DNA of 64,000 bases, taken from the NCBI GenBank assembly GCA_963721105.1, contig CAVRHY010000018.1, positions 1-64,000 on the forward strand, read 5' to 3'. The translations under genes were made by a program, and so were the position numbers. Under the pieces are notes generated by a model that was not told where the DNA came from, ran no database searches, and saw nothing but the letters and a program-made list of their open reading frames with translations. How positions within the stretch are numbered: position 1 is the first letter of the stretch; each line of letters begins with the position of its first letter. This document shows positions 9,008-18,604 of the stretch, piece after piece. Source of the DNA: Thermohalobaculum sp963721105 (lineage in GTDB: Bacteria > Pseudomonadota > Alphaproteobacteria > Rhodobacterales > Rhodobacteraceae).

Positions 9008-9544
9008 GCAGGATCGGCGCGCGCGGTCCTCCGGTTCGAGGCGGTGGGCGCGGTCTTCACGATTGCGCTCGGATCGGCGCCGCATTTCGTCTTCGACTGG
9101 AGCGGCGGTTGGAAACCATTGGCCGTCGTGGCGGCGGTCAACGAGTCCGTCTGGGAGCATCTCAAGCTCGCCTTCTGGCCCGCCGTTCTCTGGGCCGCGC
9201 TGGCGCGACCTCCACTCGGGCTGCGGCGGAGGCAGACCTTGGCGGCGAAGGGCATGACGCTGCCCGTGGCGGCGATCCTGATCGTCTCGATCTTCACGTC
9301 CTACACGGCGATCCTCGGGCGCAATCTTCTGACGCTCGACATCGGTACCTTCGTCCTCGCCGTGGCGGCGGCCCACGCCTTGTCAGCCCTTCTGCTGGTT
9401 CGGCTGTCGCGCCGGCGGGGCTTCATCCTCGCCGGCCTGGCGGCGCTGGCCGTGCAGGTCGTGGCGTACGGGCTCTTCACCTACCTGCCGCCGGCTCACT
9501 GGCTCTTCATCGAGACCCGCACGGGCGTCAGGGGGATTCCATAG
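9008..9544 (+). CDS. DUF6512-like membrane protein, 5' truncated
   Basis: The protein reads LRFEAVGAVFTIALGSAPHF and AAVNESVWEHLKLAFWPAV, the signature of DUF6512 integral membrane proteins, followed by four more hydrophobic segments (for example LPVAAILIVSIFTSYTAIL and LAGLAALAVQVVAYGLFTYL). The frame runs back into the IS1595 fragment without a proper start or ribosome site; GTG at 9044 is the first in-frame start within the conserved part. It is probably a truncated relic, or translated from GTG at 9044. Function unknown. Confidence 0.55.
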   Translation, partial: AGSARAVLRFEAVGAVFTIALGSAPHFVFDWSGGWKPLAVVAAVNESVWEHLKLAFWPAVLWAALARPPLGLRRRQTLAAKGMTLPVAAILIVSIFTSYTAILGRNLLTLDIGTFVLAVAAAHALSALLLVRLSRRRGFILAGLAALAVQVVAYGLFTYLPPAHWLFIETRTGVRGIP

Positions 9545-9661
9545 CGTCCGGGTCCGGCGGCCTGCGCCGCGGCTCGCGCGATGCAGCGTCGTGAATGATC
9601 CTGATCAATGCGTGTCGTCCTCGCCTATGCGGCAATGCGCATCAACAAGAGAGGCGCTGTG

Positions 9662-9952
9662 ATGATTGTGACCGTGCTTTCCGCGCTGGCCGAGCCGACC
9701 CGCCTCGGCGCGATGCGGATTCTCGACGACGGGGCCGAGCACTGCGTCTGCGAGCTGATGGAGACGCTGGACGCCACGCAAAGCCGGATGTCGCGGCACA
9801 TGCAGGTCCTCAAGCAGGCCGGCCTCGCGGTCGACCGGCGGGACGCGCAGCGGGTGCGCTACCGGCGCAACCCCGCGCTGCCGCCGGAGATCGCCGCCGT
9901 GCTGGAGGCGGTCCTTCGGGCCGCATCCTCGAAGACGAAGGAGTTCGCATGA
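9662..9952 (+). CDS. ArsR/SmtB-family transcriptional repressor
   Basis: 96 residues. The start ATG at 9662 has AGAGAGG 8 bp upstream and begins MIVTVLSALAEPTRL, as in the family; a start at 9608 would add 18 atypical residues. Winged-helix motifs: LAEPTRLGAMRIL, QSRMSRHMQVLKQAGL and DRRDAQRVRYR. The CVCEL motif at helix 3 matches the metal/metalloid-binding ELCVC-type site of ArsR, so it probably senses a thiophilic metalloid or a thiol oxidant. It overlaps the next gene as ATGA, so it is the first gene of the operon. Confidence 0.85.
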   Translation: MIVTVLSALAEPTRLGAMRILDDGAEHCVCELMETLDATQSRMSRHMQVLKQAGLAVDRRDAQRVRYRRNPALPPEIAAVLEAVLRAASSKTKEFA

Positions 9953-11008
9953 CCGCCGAAACGCATGAGCCCGGACGCCATCGTCCCGCGCCCGACTGGC
10001 TCTGGTACGCGGGCGTCGCCGCCGCGGCCGTGATCTGGTGGGCGCTCTACGGCCAGCTCGCGCCCATCTCGGAATGGACAGCGTCGCAGCTGCCGGTGGC
10101 GCGCGACAGCCATGCCGGCGAGGCCGCGGCCTTTTTCTTCTACGACGTGCCCAAGGTGCTGTTGCTGCTGACCGGCATCGTCTTCGTCACCGGGGTCGCT
10201 GCGCAGCTGGTTCAGCCCGGAGAAGACGCGGGCCAAGCTCGCCGGCCGGCGCGAGATCCTGGGCTATCCGCTGGGCGCGGCGCTGGGGGTGCTGACGCCC
10301 TTCTGCTCGTGCTCGTCGGTGCCGCTCTTCATCGGCTTCGTCTCGGCCGGCGTGCCGCTGGGCGTGACGTTCTCCTTCCTCATCGCCGGGCCGATGGTGG
10401 GCCCGGTGGGGCTTGGGCTGCTGCTCGGGCTGGTTGGCTGGCGAATCGCCCTCATCTACCTCGTCTTCGGCTTTTCCATCGCCACGCTCGCTGGCTGGGT
10501 GATGGGCCGCATGCGCCTCGAGCGGTACCTGCAGGACTGGGTGCGCGAGATGAACGCGGGCCCGGTCGGCCAGATGCCCGAGGAGCGGCTGACCATGGTC
10601 GACCGGATCGGCGTCGGGCTCGAGCAGGTGCGCGAGATCGTCGGCAGGGTCTGGATCTGGGTGGTGATCGGCATCTCCATCGGCGCGCTGATCCATGGCT
10701 ACGTCCCCCAGGCGATGATGCTGCGGGTCATGGGCGGCGAGGCGTGGTGGTCTGTGCCGGCCGCGGTGGTGGTGGGCGTGCCCATGTACACCAACGCCGC
10801 CGGCGTCATCCCGATCGTGGAGGCGCTTCTCGGCAAGGGGGCCGCGCTCGGCACCACGCTGGCCTTCATGATGTCGGTGATCGCGCTTTCGCTTCCCGAG
10901 ATGATCATCCTCAAGCAGGTGCTGACCTATCGCCTGATCGCGATCTTCATCGCGGTGGTGGCCTCGGGCATCCTGGCCACCGGCTACCTGTTCAACGTCA
11001 TCATGTGA
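9949..11008 (+). CDS. UPF0718/ArsP-type permease, one frameshift
   Basis: About 352 residues after removing one extra base; the frame changes near 10200. The family signature TPFCSCSSVPLFIGF with its paired cysteines is present (about residue 105), along with SFLIAGPMVGP, PMYTNAAGVIPIVEAL and SLPEMIILKQV. Eight or so membrane helices are visible. Family members act as efflux permeases (ArsP exports trivalent organoarsenicals). The CSC motif and the neighbouring thioredoxin suggest thiol chemistry. Translationally coupled to the ArsR gene (ATGA). Confidence 0.8.
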
Positions 11009-11046
11009 CCCGAGCGGTCGCGCGCCTCCCGCAAAAGGAATGAGAC

Positions 11047-11283
11047 ATGAAGCACGTCAAGATCTTCGGCTCGGGCTGCAAGCGCTGCGAGGCCACCGCG
11101 GAGATGGTGAAGGACGCGGCCGCGCGCCTCGGCGTCGACGTGGAGTTCGAAAAGGTCACGGACCCGAAATCCATCGCGATGGCGGGAGTGATGTCCACGC
11201 CGGCGATTGCGGTCGACGACAAGCTGGTGCATGCAGGCGGTTTGCCGGACGCGAGCAAGATCGAAGGATGGCTGTCGGCATGA
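11047..11283 (+). CDS. Small thioredoxin-family redox-active disulfide protein
   Basis: 78 residues with an intact frame. MKHVKIFGSGCKRCEATAEM carries the Cys-Lys-Arg-Cys active site on a thioredoxin_3 fold, and the cis-Pro loop is MSTPAIAVDD. No signal peptide, so cytoplasmic. The gene starts 39 bp after the permease and ends overlapping the next gene by 4 bp. Small thioredoxins of this type are regularly found next to UPF0718 permeases and may reduce the permease or its cargo (inference). Confidence 0.85.
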   Translation: MKHVKIFGSGCKRCEATAEMVKDAAARLGVDVEFEKVTDPKSIAMAGVMSTPAIAVDDKLVHAGGLPDASKIEGWLSA

Positions 11284-11852
11284 TCCTGCGCGTCTTCCTC
11301 GCTGTGATCGCTCTTGCTCCGCCCTTCCAGGCTGCGGCTCGGGCGCTCGAGGTCCAGCCCGTGGTCAACGGCGTCTGGGCCATCGTCGGCGAGAAGGCGC
11401 AGCGAAGCCCCGGGAATCTCGGCAACAACGCCACCTTCGGCATGGTGGTCACGGACGAAGGGGCCGTGCTGATCGACCCAGGCGGGTCCCGGAAAGGGGC
11501 CGAGGCGCTGGACGCCGCGATCCGCACGGCGACGGACGCGCGCCGGTGCGCTATGTGATCGACACGGGCGGCCAGGACCACCGTTGGCTTGGCAACGGCT
11601 ACTGGCAGGCGCGGGGCGCGACCGTGATCGCCTCGAAAGCGGCGGTGGCGGACCAGAAGGCCCGCGGCTCGATGCAGATGTCAATGCTCTCGCAGTTGCT
11701 CGGCGACGCGCTGGACGGGACCGAGCCGGCCTACGCTGACGTCACCTTCAAGGACCGCTATGGACCAGTCCGCCTTCGCCTACCTGGAGCAGTTCGACAA
11801 CCTCGCCCGACGCAACGCCCAGGCGGCATTCCAGCCGATGGAGTGGGACTGA
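11280..11852 (+). pseudogene. Metallo-beta-lactamase-fold hydrolase, truncated and frameshifted
   Basis: The N-terminus has a signal peptide (MILRVFLAVIALAPPFQAAARA) and the SoxH/quinoprotein-relay type opening: VNGVWAIVGEKAQRS, NNATFGMVVTDEGAVLIDPGG, and in the next frame RYVIDTGGQDHRWLGNGYW. The first metal motif reads TGGQDHRWLGN rather than the usual HxHxDH, so one ligand looks altered. After ADVTFKDRY the sequence jumps to a 31-codon tail, YLEQFDNLARRNAQAAFQ...MEWD, that resembles the C-terminus of the same family, so the middle is apparently deleted. Last gene of the ArsR operon; probably inactive. Confidence 0.6.
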
Positions 11853-12235
11853 TCAGCCGCTGGGTGATCAAGGACGTCGTGGGTCGGGGTGTGGAGAACG
11901 TTCGACCCCGGTCCCGCTCCCTGATTCAAGTGAAACTCCGACATGTCAGGTGAAATCGAGGCCTTTCTCGGCGCATCTCACTGCCGATAGGAAGCCCAGC
12001 GTAATCGCGGAGGTCCAAGCGTTTCACAGCCAATGGGGTTAGGTTAGGAGCGAGGGCGGCGCTGTCATCCGGAGTTTAAAGGGATCTTCGCTCGAGGGGC
12101 AAGCTGTGGCGCCTAAAGCCTCGACAGGGCCCGTCCCGGTTTTCGTCACGATAAACCCTCCGACGTTGCTCCAACGTTCGCGAAGCGCTCCGACCGAATT
12201 CCTTTTCATTTCAAAGGCATCCAATCGCCGCTACG
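11853..12235. other. Gene-free stretch before the tRNA fragment
   Basis: I see no supportable gene. A 61-codon minus-strand frame (12224-12039) has no recognised content. The stretch abuts the tRNA-Pro fragment and may be the inner end of an integrated element. Confidence 0.35.
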
Positions 12236-12282
12236 TGTTCGGGAGGCAGGGGCCGCAGGTTCGAATCCTGCCACTCCGACCA
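12236..12282 (+). tRNA. 3' half of tRNA-Pro(CGG); probable attachment-site remnant
   Basis: The sequence contains the anticodon loop TTCGGGA (anticodon CGG), a variable region, a perfect T arm (GCAGG, loop TTCGAAT, CCTGC), the acceptor 3' strand CACTCCG, discriminator A and an encoded CCA at 12280-12282. The matching 5' acceptor strand (CGGAGTG) and D arm are absent upstream, so this is not a functional tRNA. A duplicated tRNA 3' half is what tyrosine-recombinase integration leaves at one end of a genomic island. It separates the IS-rich left arm from the core gene smc. Confidence 0.6.
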
Positions 12283-12321
12283 GCGTCATCCGCGACATCA
12301 TGGGCCGCCGCGGCGCTCCGG

Positions 12322-15300
12322 TCAGGCGTCGACCATCTCCGCGGCGCGGCTGAGGTCGACGGAGACGAGCTGGCTGACGCCGCGCTCGACCATCGTCACG
12401 CCGAACAGCCGGTCCATGCGGCTCATCGTGATCGCGTGGTGGGTGATGATCAGAAAGCGCGTTTCGGTGCGCCGGCGCATCTCGTCCAGCAGGTCGCAGA
12501 AGCGCCCGACATTCGAGTCGTCGAGCGGCGCGTCGACCTCGTCCAGCACGCAGATCGGCGCCGGGTTCGCCAGGAAGACGGCGAAGATCAGCGACAGCGC
12601 CGTCAGCGTCTGCTCGCCGCCCGACAGCAGCGACAGCGTCGACAGCTTCTTGCCCGGCGGCTGGCAGAGGATTTCCAGCCCGGCGTCCAGCGGGATCGTC
12701 GAACTCGACCATGACCAGCCGCGCCTCGCCGCCGCCGAACAGGTGGCGGAACAGGCCGGCGAAGCGCGCTGTTGACCGTCTCGAACGCCGCGGTGATGCG
12801 GCTTCGGCCTTCGCGGTTCAGCTCGGCGATGCCGCCGCGCAGCTTCGCCACCGCCTCGCCGAGGTCCGCCTTCTCGGCGGCGAGCGCGTCGCGCTCGGCC
12901 CGGACCTCCTCGGCGTCGAGGTCGGCGCGCAGGTTGACGGCGCCGAGCGCGTCGCGCTGGCGGCGGAGCTTTGCCACCTCGGCCTCGGCGGCCGGGAGCG
13001 GCGGCAACTCGCCCGCCAGCCGCTCGCGCAAGGCGGCCGGATCTGTGTCGAGCTCGGTGCGGATCTCGCCAGCCGCCGCCTCGGTGCGGGCGGCGAGGCC
13101 CTCCAGCACGGCGTCGAGCCGCGCCCGGTCCTCGCGCCGGGCCGAGGCCGCCTTTTCCGCCTCGCGCTCGGCCGCGTCGGCGCCGGCCAGCGCCGTCTCG
13201 GCAGCGGCGAGCGCGTCGGCGGCGGCACGGCGGCGCGCCTCGGCCTTTTCCAGTTCGGCGGCGAGGCGCTGGCGCGCGGCGGCAAGCGTGGCCGGCTGGT
13301 CGGCGATTGCTTGCTGGCGCTGGCGGGTCTCGTCCATGCGCCGGCTCAGGTCGGCAATGCGCGTGCCGGCGTTGTCGCGGCGGTCGGCCCAGGTCGCCGC
13401 CTCGCGCCTGAGCTCGGTCAGTCTGCGCTCGCGGCCGGCGGCGGCGCGGCGCAACTCCTCGGCCTTCGAGCGGGCGGCCATCGTCGTCGTTCGCGCGGCA
13501 TCGACCGCGGCGCGCTGGCGCTCGACGGCGCGGCGCGCCTCGGCCGGATCGGCAAGGCCGGCGAGCGCCGCCTCGGCCTCGGCCAGCGCGGCGGCGGCGG
13601 TCTCGCGCTCGGTGCGGCGCGCCGCCAGCGTCTCGGCCTGGCTGTCGCGGCGCGAGCGGGCCAGCGCCAGCGCCGCCTCGGCCCGGCCGAGCGCGCGGCC
13701 GGCATCGGCCTGGGCGGCGTCGGCGTCGCGGCGGGCGCGGCGCGCGGCGGCCTCGTCGGCGGTGGCGCGGTCCAGCGCCGCGCGCGCCTGGCCGTGCGCC
13801 TGGCCAGCGCGGTCGCGCAGCCCCTCGGCCTTGGCCAGCGCGGCGCGCAGCCGCGCCAGCCGGTTGCGCTGGGCCAGCCGCAGGGCGGCGGCCGAGGGCG
13901 CGTCGCCGGCGCGGAGCCGCAGCCCGTCCCAGCGCCAGAGATCGCCCTCGGCGCTCACCAGCCGCTGTCCGGGGGCGAGCGCCGACTGCAGCGCGTCGCC
14001 GGCCGCGCGCTCGACCAGCCCTGTCTGGCTGAAGCGCCGGGCCAGCAGCGCCGGGCCGCGCGCCAGCCCGGCGATCGGGCGGGCGCCGTCGGGCAGCGGC
14101 GGCGGGGCGGGGTAGGGGTCGAGCGCCGTCCAGCCCGACCCATCGGCAGCCTCGCCGGCGTCGAGATCGTCGCCCAGCGCCGCGCCGAGCGCCGCCTCGA
14201 ACCCGGCATCGACCTCGACGCGGTCGAGCAGCCGGTCGCCGCTGCCGCCGTCGCGCGCCATCAGTTTCGCCAGCGCCTCGGCCTCGCCGGACAGCGCCTT
14301 GGTCTCGCCCTCGGCGTCCGACAGCGCGGCGCGCGCCTCGGCCTCGGTCTCGCGCGCCGCGGTCTGCGCCGCGCCGGCGGCGGCCAGCGCCGCCTCGCCG
14401 GCCTCGGCGGCGGCGTGCGCGGCCTCGGTCTCGGCGCGCCGGGCGGCCGTGTCGGCCTCGGTCTTCGCGATCTCGTCGGCGAGGCCCGCCAGTGCGCTGT
14501 CGGCGGCGGCGATGGCGCCGTCCAGCCGCGTGCAGCCGGCGCGCGCGTCGGTCACGCGCCGCTCGGCCGCCTGCGCCTGCGCCGCAAGGCGCGCCGCCTC
14601 GCCGTTCAGCCGATCGAGCGCCTGCTCCTCGGCCGAGAGATGCGCCGGCTGCCTCGCGCGCGGCCTCGGCGGCGGCGGCCTGGCGCCTCGTCCTGGCCCT
14701 GCATGGCGCGGGTCAGCCGCGCCTCCTCCTCGGCCAGCCGGTCCAGCGTCGCGTGCGCGTCCCGGCCCAGCGTCTCCTCGCGCTCGAGGTCCTGCGCCAG
14801 CTGGCGCGCGCGGGCGGCCAGGCCCTCGGCCTCGGCGCGGGCGCGCTCCTCCTGCTCGTCCAGCGTGTCCCGCTCGTGCGCCAGTCGCTGCTGGATGGCG
14901 TTGGCGACCGCCTCCTCCTCGCGCTTCGGCGGCAGCGCCGCGGCGGCGGCCTCGCGCGCGGCGGCCGCCTCGCGGACGGTGCGCTCGGCGGCGGCGGTGG
15001 CGCGCAGCGCCTCGGTCGCCATGGCCTCGGCGGCGGCGCGCTCGTCCTCGGCGGCGCGCCAGCGCAGCCACAGCGCGACCGCCTCGGCCCGGCGCAGCGC
15101 CTCGGCGATGGCGCGATAGCGCCGCGCCTGCCCGGCCTGGCGCTCGAGCGAGGCAAGCCGCTGGCCGAGCTCGCCCAGCACGTCCTCGACCCGCGCCAGG
15201 TTCGCCTCGGTCGCGCGCAGCTTCAGCTCGGCCTCGTGCCGGCGCTGGTAGAGGCCCGAGATGCCGGCCGCCTCTTCGAGCACGCGGCGGCGCGCCTTGG

Positions 15301-15769
15301 GCTTGGCGTTGATCAGCTCGGAGATCTGGCCCTGCCGGACCAGCGCCGGCGAATGCGCGCCGGTCGAGGCGTCGGCGAACAGCATCTGCACGTCGCGCGC
15401 CCGGACTTCCTTGCCGTTGATCCGGTAGGCCGAGCCGATGTCGCGCGTGATCCGGCGCGAGATGTCCAGCTTGTCGTCCCGGTTGAAGGCGGCCGGTGCC
15501 AGCCGGTCGGAGTTGTCGACGACCAGCTCGACCGAGGCGTTGTGGCGCGCGGCGCGCGTGTCCGAGCCGGCGAAGATGACGTCGTCCATGCCTTCGCCGC
15601 GCATCTGGGTCGGGCGGTTCTCGCCCATGATCCAGCGCAGCGCCTCGAGCAGGTTCGACTTGCCGCAGCCATTCGGGCCGACAACGCCCGTAAGGCCGGC
15701 GGAAATGACCAGTTCCGTCGGGTCGACAAACGACTTGAAGCCGTTGAGCCTCAGCCGGGTGAACTGCAC
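12322..15769 (-). CDS. smc: Chromosome segregation protein SMC, three frameshifts
   Basis: About 1149 residues. The GTG start at 15769 follows GAGGCAGGC and gives VQFTRLRLNGFKSF. Walker A is GVVGPNGCGKSN (about residue 35). Two long Ala/Glu/Arg coiled coils flank a hinge around ALGAALGDDLDAGE. The C-terminal head has LLSGGEQTLTALSL (signature) and ICVLDEVDAPLDDSN (Walker B), plus ITHHAITM. The reading frame changes near 14670, 12780 and 12690. SMC with ScpAB condenses and segregates the chromosome and is normally essential, so these shifts are most likely sequence errors. The + strand opposite shows very long GC-driven false frames. Confidence 0.9.
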
Positions 15770-15843
15770 GCCTGCCTCATTTTTTCTGTCATGAGACCCT
15801 GCGTCACCAGCCATGTCAAGCGCCGGAGCGTGCCGCCGGGCCA

Positions 15844-15872
15844 GGGCGGGGCGGACGGGGGGCAGGGGGGGG
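15844..15872 (+). other. G-quadruplex-forming G-run upstream of smc
   Basis: Four runs of three or more G (GGG, GGGG, GGGGGG, GGGGGGGG) are separated by 1-5 bases, meeting the standard G4 pattern. It lies 75 bp upstream of the smc start, with the G-rich strand being the non-coding strand of smc. It may also be a hotspot for sequence error. Confidence 0.45.
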
Positions 15873-15904
15873 CGCCTGGCCGGTACGAGGTCGTCGCGCT
15901 TGGC

Positions 15905-16806
15905 GGCTCACGGCATCACCGGCGGCGCCGGGTCTGTCTCGTCCGCGAGGGATCGCAGGGGGCTGGGGCCGTCGCTGCCCGGCACCTTCGCGATCCCCGA
16001 GCCGAATGCCTTCGCTGCCCGATCGAGCATTGCCGGGACAAATGCGACCTGACGTGCATGCGGGTCGGTCTGCACACGTTCGACATGCAGTCGACCGACG
16101 CGCCGGCGACCGTGATCGCCGGGCCGGTGCTCAGCGCGGGCGGCGTGATCGTGCTGCCGCCGGGCTATTTCAAGGCGCTGAAGGCGGAAGCGCCGGCCCG
16201 CGGCATGCTGCTCGTCTTCAACGAGGCGCAGACGGCCTTCGGCCGGCCGGCGCCTGGTCGGCGGCCGAAAAGCTGGGTGTCACTCCAGACGTCATGACGG
16301 TGTCGAAGACACTCGGCAGCGGCGTGGCGCTGGCGGGTGTCGTGACCTCGGACGAGATCGAGGCGAAGGTGCATGCGCGCGGGTTCCCATTCTACATCTC
16401 GCACGTCTCGGACCCGCTGCCCGCTGCCGTCGGCGAGGCCGTGATCGAGGTGATCGAGAGCGAGGGGCTGCGCGCGCGGGCGCTGGAGACTGGGGCCTAT
16501 CTGCGCGCCCTGATCGAGGACCTGCAACAGCGCTACGAGCCGGTTGGCGACGACCGGGGCGTTGCATGCTGCTGGGCAGTCAAGGACCGCGAGAGCCGGA
16601 TGCCGTTCCACGAGTTCGGCGCCAGGACAACCCGGCGTTGCATGGAGCTTGGCCTCAGCATGAACATCCGCCGGAGGCTGGAGCGCGGCTCGGTCTGGCG
16701 CATCGCGCCGCCGCTGACCGCCAGCCGGGACGAGATCGACCGGGGCGTCGACATCATGGACCGGGCGCTGCGTGAGACGCTGGACGCTATGGCCCGACCC
16801 GGCTGA
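15905..16806 (+). pseudogene. Class III aminotransferase (dialkylglycine-decarboxylase-like), 5' truncated
   Basis: Similarity starts mid-protein at HGITGGAGSV and GLGPSLPGTFAIPEPN, then shifts frame near 16010 (CPIEHCRDKCDLTC) and 16245. PLP-binding features: MLLVFNEAQTAFGR, where the usual Asp of DEAQTG is Asn, and TVSKTLGSGVALAGVV with the Schiff-base Lys. The C-terminal domain (FYISHVSDPLPAAVGEAV, LGLSMNIRRR, WRIAPPLTASRDEID) is complete. The first 120-150 residues are missing. Such enzymes decarboxylate or transaminate 2,2-dialkylglycines or related amino acids. It is a relic beside an amino-acid ABC transporter. Confidence 0.75.
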
Positions 16807-16912
16807 GCGCAGGCGGGTCCAGCGTGTTCACGCGTGGGCAAACTTCAAGCCTGAAAAAGAGAGGGAAAAAATTTACGGCTGTCGTCAGACCACCACCGCC
16901 GTCATGGCCGCT

Positions 16913-17364
16913 CTAGGACGTGGACTCATATGTCGCCAGCCAAATGCGGATTGCGGCGAGCTTGATGGCGGCGAGGAAGTTCTCCGGGTTTCGGTCGTAT
17001 CGGGTAGCGAGGCCCCGGAAGTGCTTGAGGCGGTTGAAGAACCGCTCGATGCAGTTGCGCTGGCGGTAGACCCAGCCGCTGAAGGCGAAGCTGTCCTTTC
17101 GGATCACGCGCGGCGGGATGTTCGCCCAGGCGCCGCGCTCGGCGGCGAGGCCGCGGATCGCGTCGGTGTCGTAGGCCCGGTCGGCGATCAGCGTCGCGCC
17201 CGGGGCGAGCATCTCGAGGAGTTCGGGCGCTGCCGGCGCGTCGCCCGCCTGCCCGGCGGTCAGCGTGATCCGCACCGGGCGGCCCTCGGCGTCGACGAGC
17301 GCATGGATCTTCGTCGTCAGCCCGCCCCGGGAGCGTCCCATGCAACCATCCCCGTCGTCTTTTT
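16913..17364 (-). CDS. IS5-family transposase OrfB (catalytic part)
   Basis: The frame contains the DDE motifs: MGRSRGGLTTKIHALVDAEG, LIADRAYDTDAIRGL (second Asp), FNRLKHFRGLATRYDR (Glu region of the YREK-like motif) and a normal C-terminus. It has no own start and is expressed as a fusion with OrfA through frameshifting at the CCCCCAAAAAG slip site around 17359-17369. Confidence 0.8.
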
Positions 17365-17679
17365 GGGGGCGGCGCCGTGCTGGTGCACGCGCACGCACGA
17401 CGAGTCGATCATGACGATCTCGCCATCGTAAGCCTTTGAGACCGCCTCCAGAAGCCTGTCCCAGACGCCTGCCTTTCGCCATCGCACGAAGCGGTTGTAG
17501 AGCGTCGTTCTCGGCCCATAGCGCTCGGGTATGTCGCGCCAGGGCGCGCCGGTCCGGAACCGCCACAGGATGCCGTTCAGCACGCGACGGTCGTCGACCC
17601 GCGGCACACCTCTCGGCTTGTTCGGCAGCAGCGGCTGGATGATCGCCCATTCCTCGTCGCTCAGTTCGGGGCGTCGCAT
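17317..17679 (-). CDS. IS5-family transposase OrfA
   Basis: 120 codons: MRRPELSDEEWAIIQPLLP opens the DUF4096/IS5 N-terminal domain, followed by GILWRFRTGAPWRDIPERYG and VMIDSSCVRVHQHGAAPKK (first catalytic Asp). The ribosome site is in AGGAGGTTTCGATG. The tail after the AAAAAG slip site is the out-of-frame end, so a programmed shift joins it to OrfB. Confidence 0.85.
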   Translation of the reverse strand: MRRPELSDEEWAIIQPLLPNKPRGVPRVDDRRVLNGILWRFRTGAPWRDIPERYGPRTTLYNRFVRWRKAGVWDRLLEAVSKAYDGEIVMIDSSCVRVHQHGAAPKKTTGMVAWDAPGAG

Positions 17680-17834
17680 CGAAACCTCCTCTATTCAGGA
17701 GGTTGAATCACCGCCGGCCCTCAAAAGGAATACCCTTTATGGGGCCACGTCCTAGTCTTGCACGCCACTCTGAGCGGGGGGCAGATCGTCCGGTCAGGCC
17801 GTGCGATCGCGGTGCTGCCCATCCGGCGCCGGCA

Positions 17835-18578
<744 letters not shown>

Positions 18579-18604
18579 GGCGCTCCCTCCTTAGAGCCTG
18601 ACCA

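Larger units (their letters stand above)
16913..17755 (-). mobile_element. IS5-family (IS427-group-like) element, complete
   Basis: Both ends carry an imperfect terminal repeat, CTAGGACGTGGACTC at 16913-16927 and its counterpart GGGGCCACGTCCTAG at 17741-17755, with CTAG at each outer edge, the usual target of this group. The total of about 840 bp and the two overlapping frames with an A-run slip site are typical. It interrupts the space between the aminotransferase remnant and the ABC transporter and appears the youngest insertion here. Confidence 0.8.

Noticed and set aside
12039..12224. A 61-codon minus-strand frame ending near the tRNA fragment
   Set aside because: No ribosome site, no recognised family, and it lies in a gene-free boundary region.
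12711..15119. An 802-codon open frame on the plus strand opposite smc
   Set aside because: It is the complement of the Ala/Glu/Arg coiled-coil coding region of smc; GC bias keeps the opposite frames open. Composition (Arg, Gly, Leu, Val) has no protein features.
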